From: an uncultured Nocardiaceae bacterium
GTDB taxonomy: Bacteria > Actinomycetota > Actinomycetes > Mycobacteriales > Mycobacteriaceae
DNA length: 32,586 bases
Assembly (NCBI GenBank): GCA_936936565.1
Contig: CAKZIX010000063.1
Location: 1-32,586, forward strand
Direction of reading: 5' to 3'
The notes under the pieces were generated by a model that ran no database searches, was not told where the DNA came from, and saw nothing but the letters and a program-made list of their open reading frames with translations. This document shows positions 31,460 to 32,586 of this stretch, piece after piece. A program made the translations under genes and the position numbers. The first letter of the stretch is position 1, and each line of letters opens with the position of its first letter.

Positions 31460-32586
31460 ATGAGCCGTGGGCGACACCGTGCCCGGCGGACGCACAGCGG
31501 TCCCGCAGTGCGCGCATCGGCAGCTTTGGGCATTGCCGTCGGCGTCACCTTCTTTCTGCCCACGCAGGTCGCGGCGGAACCGGGGGATTCCGGCGGCTCG
31601 TCGGATCATTCCGGTGGCGGCTCCGGAGGTCACGGTTCGGGCGGTCATGGTTCGAGCGGTCATGGTTCGAGCGACGGTGGTTCGGGCGGGCACAGCTCGG
31701 GCGGTGGGTTCGGCGGTGGCGGTTTCGGGGGCGGCGGCTTCGGATCCGACGACGACGACAATTCCGGGAGCGGCGGCTCGGGCGGCCATGGTTCCGCCGG
31801 CTTCGGTGATTCCGACGACGATTCCGGTGGTCACGGTCCCGGTGCTTCCGGCGGTTTCGGCCCCGGTGGTCACGACAGCGACAACGACAACGACGACGCG
31901 GGCGATTCCAGCGGTCCGTACGGCCCCGGATCGACGCAGCACGCACCCGGTCCGCACGCGAATTCTGCGCCGGGTCCGCACACGAACTCGTCGCCCGGTC
32001 CGCACACGAACTCGTCGCCGGGCCCGAACCCGCATTCGTTGCCCGGCCCGCACCCCAACTCACCCGGCAATAGTTGGGGTCCTCCGGCCTGGGCACCGCC
32101 CGGCCCGCCGTCGACACCGACTCCCGACTGGGAGCCGCCGCCGTTGCCGGACTGGGAAATGCCGCCGCCGAACGTTCCGCCACTGCAACTGCCGAACATC
32201 ACTCTGCCGCCCGCGCCGCCGCCCGCCCCGCCGGGTCCCAGCGCGCCCGCGCCCAATTTCCCGTCGGTGTCGCCGCCGTCGGCACCGAGCGCACCATCCA
32301 ACAGCGGCGACGGTGGCGGCGGTGGCGGAAGCCCCGCGGCGCCGGGGGCTCCCGCAGCGCCGGGCGCTCCCGCGGCACCAGGTGCACCGCCGGCTGCCGC
32401 CGCGCCGCCCGCAGCACCGTCCGCCGATTCGTCCGGTCCGGGCGCGGCGTCGCTGGCGCCGGCCCCGCCGCCTGCGCCGCCCGCACCCGCTCCACGAGCT
32501 GCGGGAAGAACCAGGCCCCACCGCCGGCGAGCACCTCCAGCACGGCCGCGCGCAGGGCGGCGTCGGCCGGCGTCGCCTCGGCGGGC
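31460..32586 (+). CDS. secreted low-complexity Gly/His/Asp- and Pro-rich protein (partial, open to window end)
   Basis: The frame is open from ATG 31460 (GGGGAGGA 9 nt upstream) to the window end, at least 375 codons. Residues 1-35 form an export signal: basic start, hydrophobic ASAALGIAVGVTFFLP, then a likely cut after QVAA. The mature part has a Gly/Ser/His/Asp-rich region (about 36-155) with HGSSGHGSS- and GFGGGGF-type repeats and runs of Asp. Five 24-bp units (31946-32065) follow, encoding PGPHTNSS-like octads. A Pro-rich stretch with two DWEPPP/DWEMPPP segments comes next, and 18-bp repeats encoding APGAPA lie near 32339-32392. From about 32475 it turns Arg-rich, opposite a helicase-like frame, so its true end may be lost. 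It could be a cell-wall or surface protein; no family recognised. Confidence 0.6.
   Translation, partial: MSRGRHRARRTHSGPAVRASAALGIAVGVTFFLPTQVAAEPGDSGGSSDHSGGGSGGHGSGGHGSSGHGSSDGGSGGHSSGGGFGGGGFGGGGFGSDDDDNSGSGGSGGHGSAGFGDSDDDSGGHGPGASGGFGPGGHDSDNDNDDAGDSSGPYGPGSTQHAPGPHANSAPGPHTNSSPGPHTNSSPGPNPHSLPGPHPNSPGNSWGPPAWAPPGPPSTPTPDWEPPPLPDWEMPPPNVPPLQLPNITLPPAPPPAPPGPSAPAPNFPSVSPPSAPSAPSNSGDGGGGGGSPAAPGAPAAPGAPAAPGAPPAAAAPPAAPSADSSGPGAASLAPAPPPAPPAPAPRAAGRTRPHRRRAPPARPRAGRRRPASPRR
31946..32065 (+). repeat. five 24-bp coding repeats (PGPHxNSx octads)
   Basis: Five consecutive 24-bp units start at 31946, 31970, 31994, 32018 and 32042 inside the secreted low-complexity protein. Units two and three differ at one base. 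Each encodes Pro-Gly-Pro-His/Asn followed by Thr/Pro/Ala, Asn/His, Ser and a variable residue. The period keeps the frame, so copy number could vary without breaking the protein. Confidence 0.85.
32475..32586 (-). other. antisense fragment resembling an Lhr-family helicase
   Basis: On the minus strand, reading in from the window end, the frame gives a balanced protein-like stretch: EATPADAALRAAVLEVLAG followed by GGAWFFPQLVERVRAA. It resembles the GGAYFFRQL region in the C-terminal part of actinobacterial Lhr-type DEAD/DEAH helicases (by memory). The frame stays open to a stop at 32199, but after about 32475 it loses this character and becomes the shadow of the Pro-rich plus-strand gene. Either the helicase gene is truncated here or two sequences were joined. 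The rest, if any, lies beyond the window. Confidence 0.45.

Overview
The window is high-GC actinobacterial DNA with many GTG starts, ATGA/GTGA stop-start overlaps and leaderless-looking promoters. Gene content and order point to the Mycobacteriales, probably Nocardia, Rhodococcus or a relative. This assignment comes from remembered synteny with Mycobacterium tuberculosis, not from a search.

Layout. (1) 79-4440: a small membrane protein, then a tightly overlapping operon (DUF4129 membrane protein, small membrane protein, MoxR AAA+ ATPase, DUF58 protein, small membrane protein) in the same order as the mycobacterial moxR3 locus. (2) 4441-5018: a gene-free stretch with a 10-bp and a 34-bp tandem repeat and a GntR/FadR-like palindrome, followed by an HD-domain protein. 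(3) 5557-14877: steroid ring A/B degradation. A MaoC hydratase is divergent from a 3-ketosteroid dehydrogenase-like flavoprotein, followed by hsaE-hsaG-hsaF. A small Cys-containing protein is then divergent from hsaA-hsaD-hsaC-hsaB. Three perfect matches to the KstR operator TnnAACnnGTTnnA lie at 6468, 6537 and 11361. (4) 14876-15399: the 3' end of a vapB antitoxin gene without its 5' half, and an intact vapC-like toxin gene. (5) 15468-31357: degradation of the last two steroid rings (HIP pathway): fadE33, fadE32, fadE31, a crotonase and fadD3 on the minus strand; fadE30, ipdF, kstR2 and fadA6 on the plus strand; a CYP102-like P450, ipdC, ipdB, ipdA and echA20 on the minus strand; two SDR genes on the plus strand. 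Three near-identical KstR2-type operators (AGCAAnTGCTTGGT) lie at 21080, 23055 and 29660. (6) 31460-end: a secreted low-complexity Gly/His/Asp- then Pro-rich protein whose reading frame runs into what looks like an antisense fragment of an Lhr-type helicase.

Together: HsaA/HsaB hydroxylate 3-HSA, HsaC cleaves ring A, and HsaD splits the product into a C6 dienoate and HIP. HsaE, HsaF and HsaG turn the dienoate into pyruvate and propionyl-CoA. FadD3 makes HIP-CoA, and FadE30, IpdF, IpdC, EchA20, IpdAB, the FadE31-33 set and FadA6 degrade it under KstR2. Relative to M. tuberculosis, the hsaEGF and hsaADCB blocks are joined, an extra crotonase sits between fadD3 and fadE31, and a stand-alone P450 occupies the slot of fdxB/Rv3555c. 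The dehydrogenase in the kstD slot carries delta4-(5alpha)-type active-site residues. No tRNA, rRNA, insertion sequence or CRISPR array was seen.
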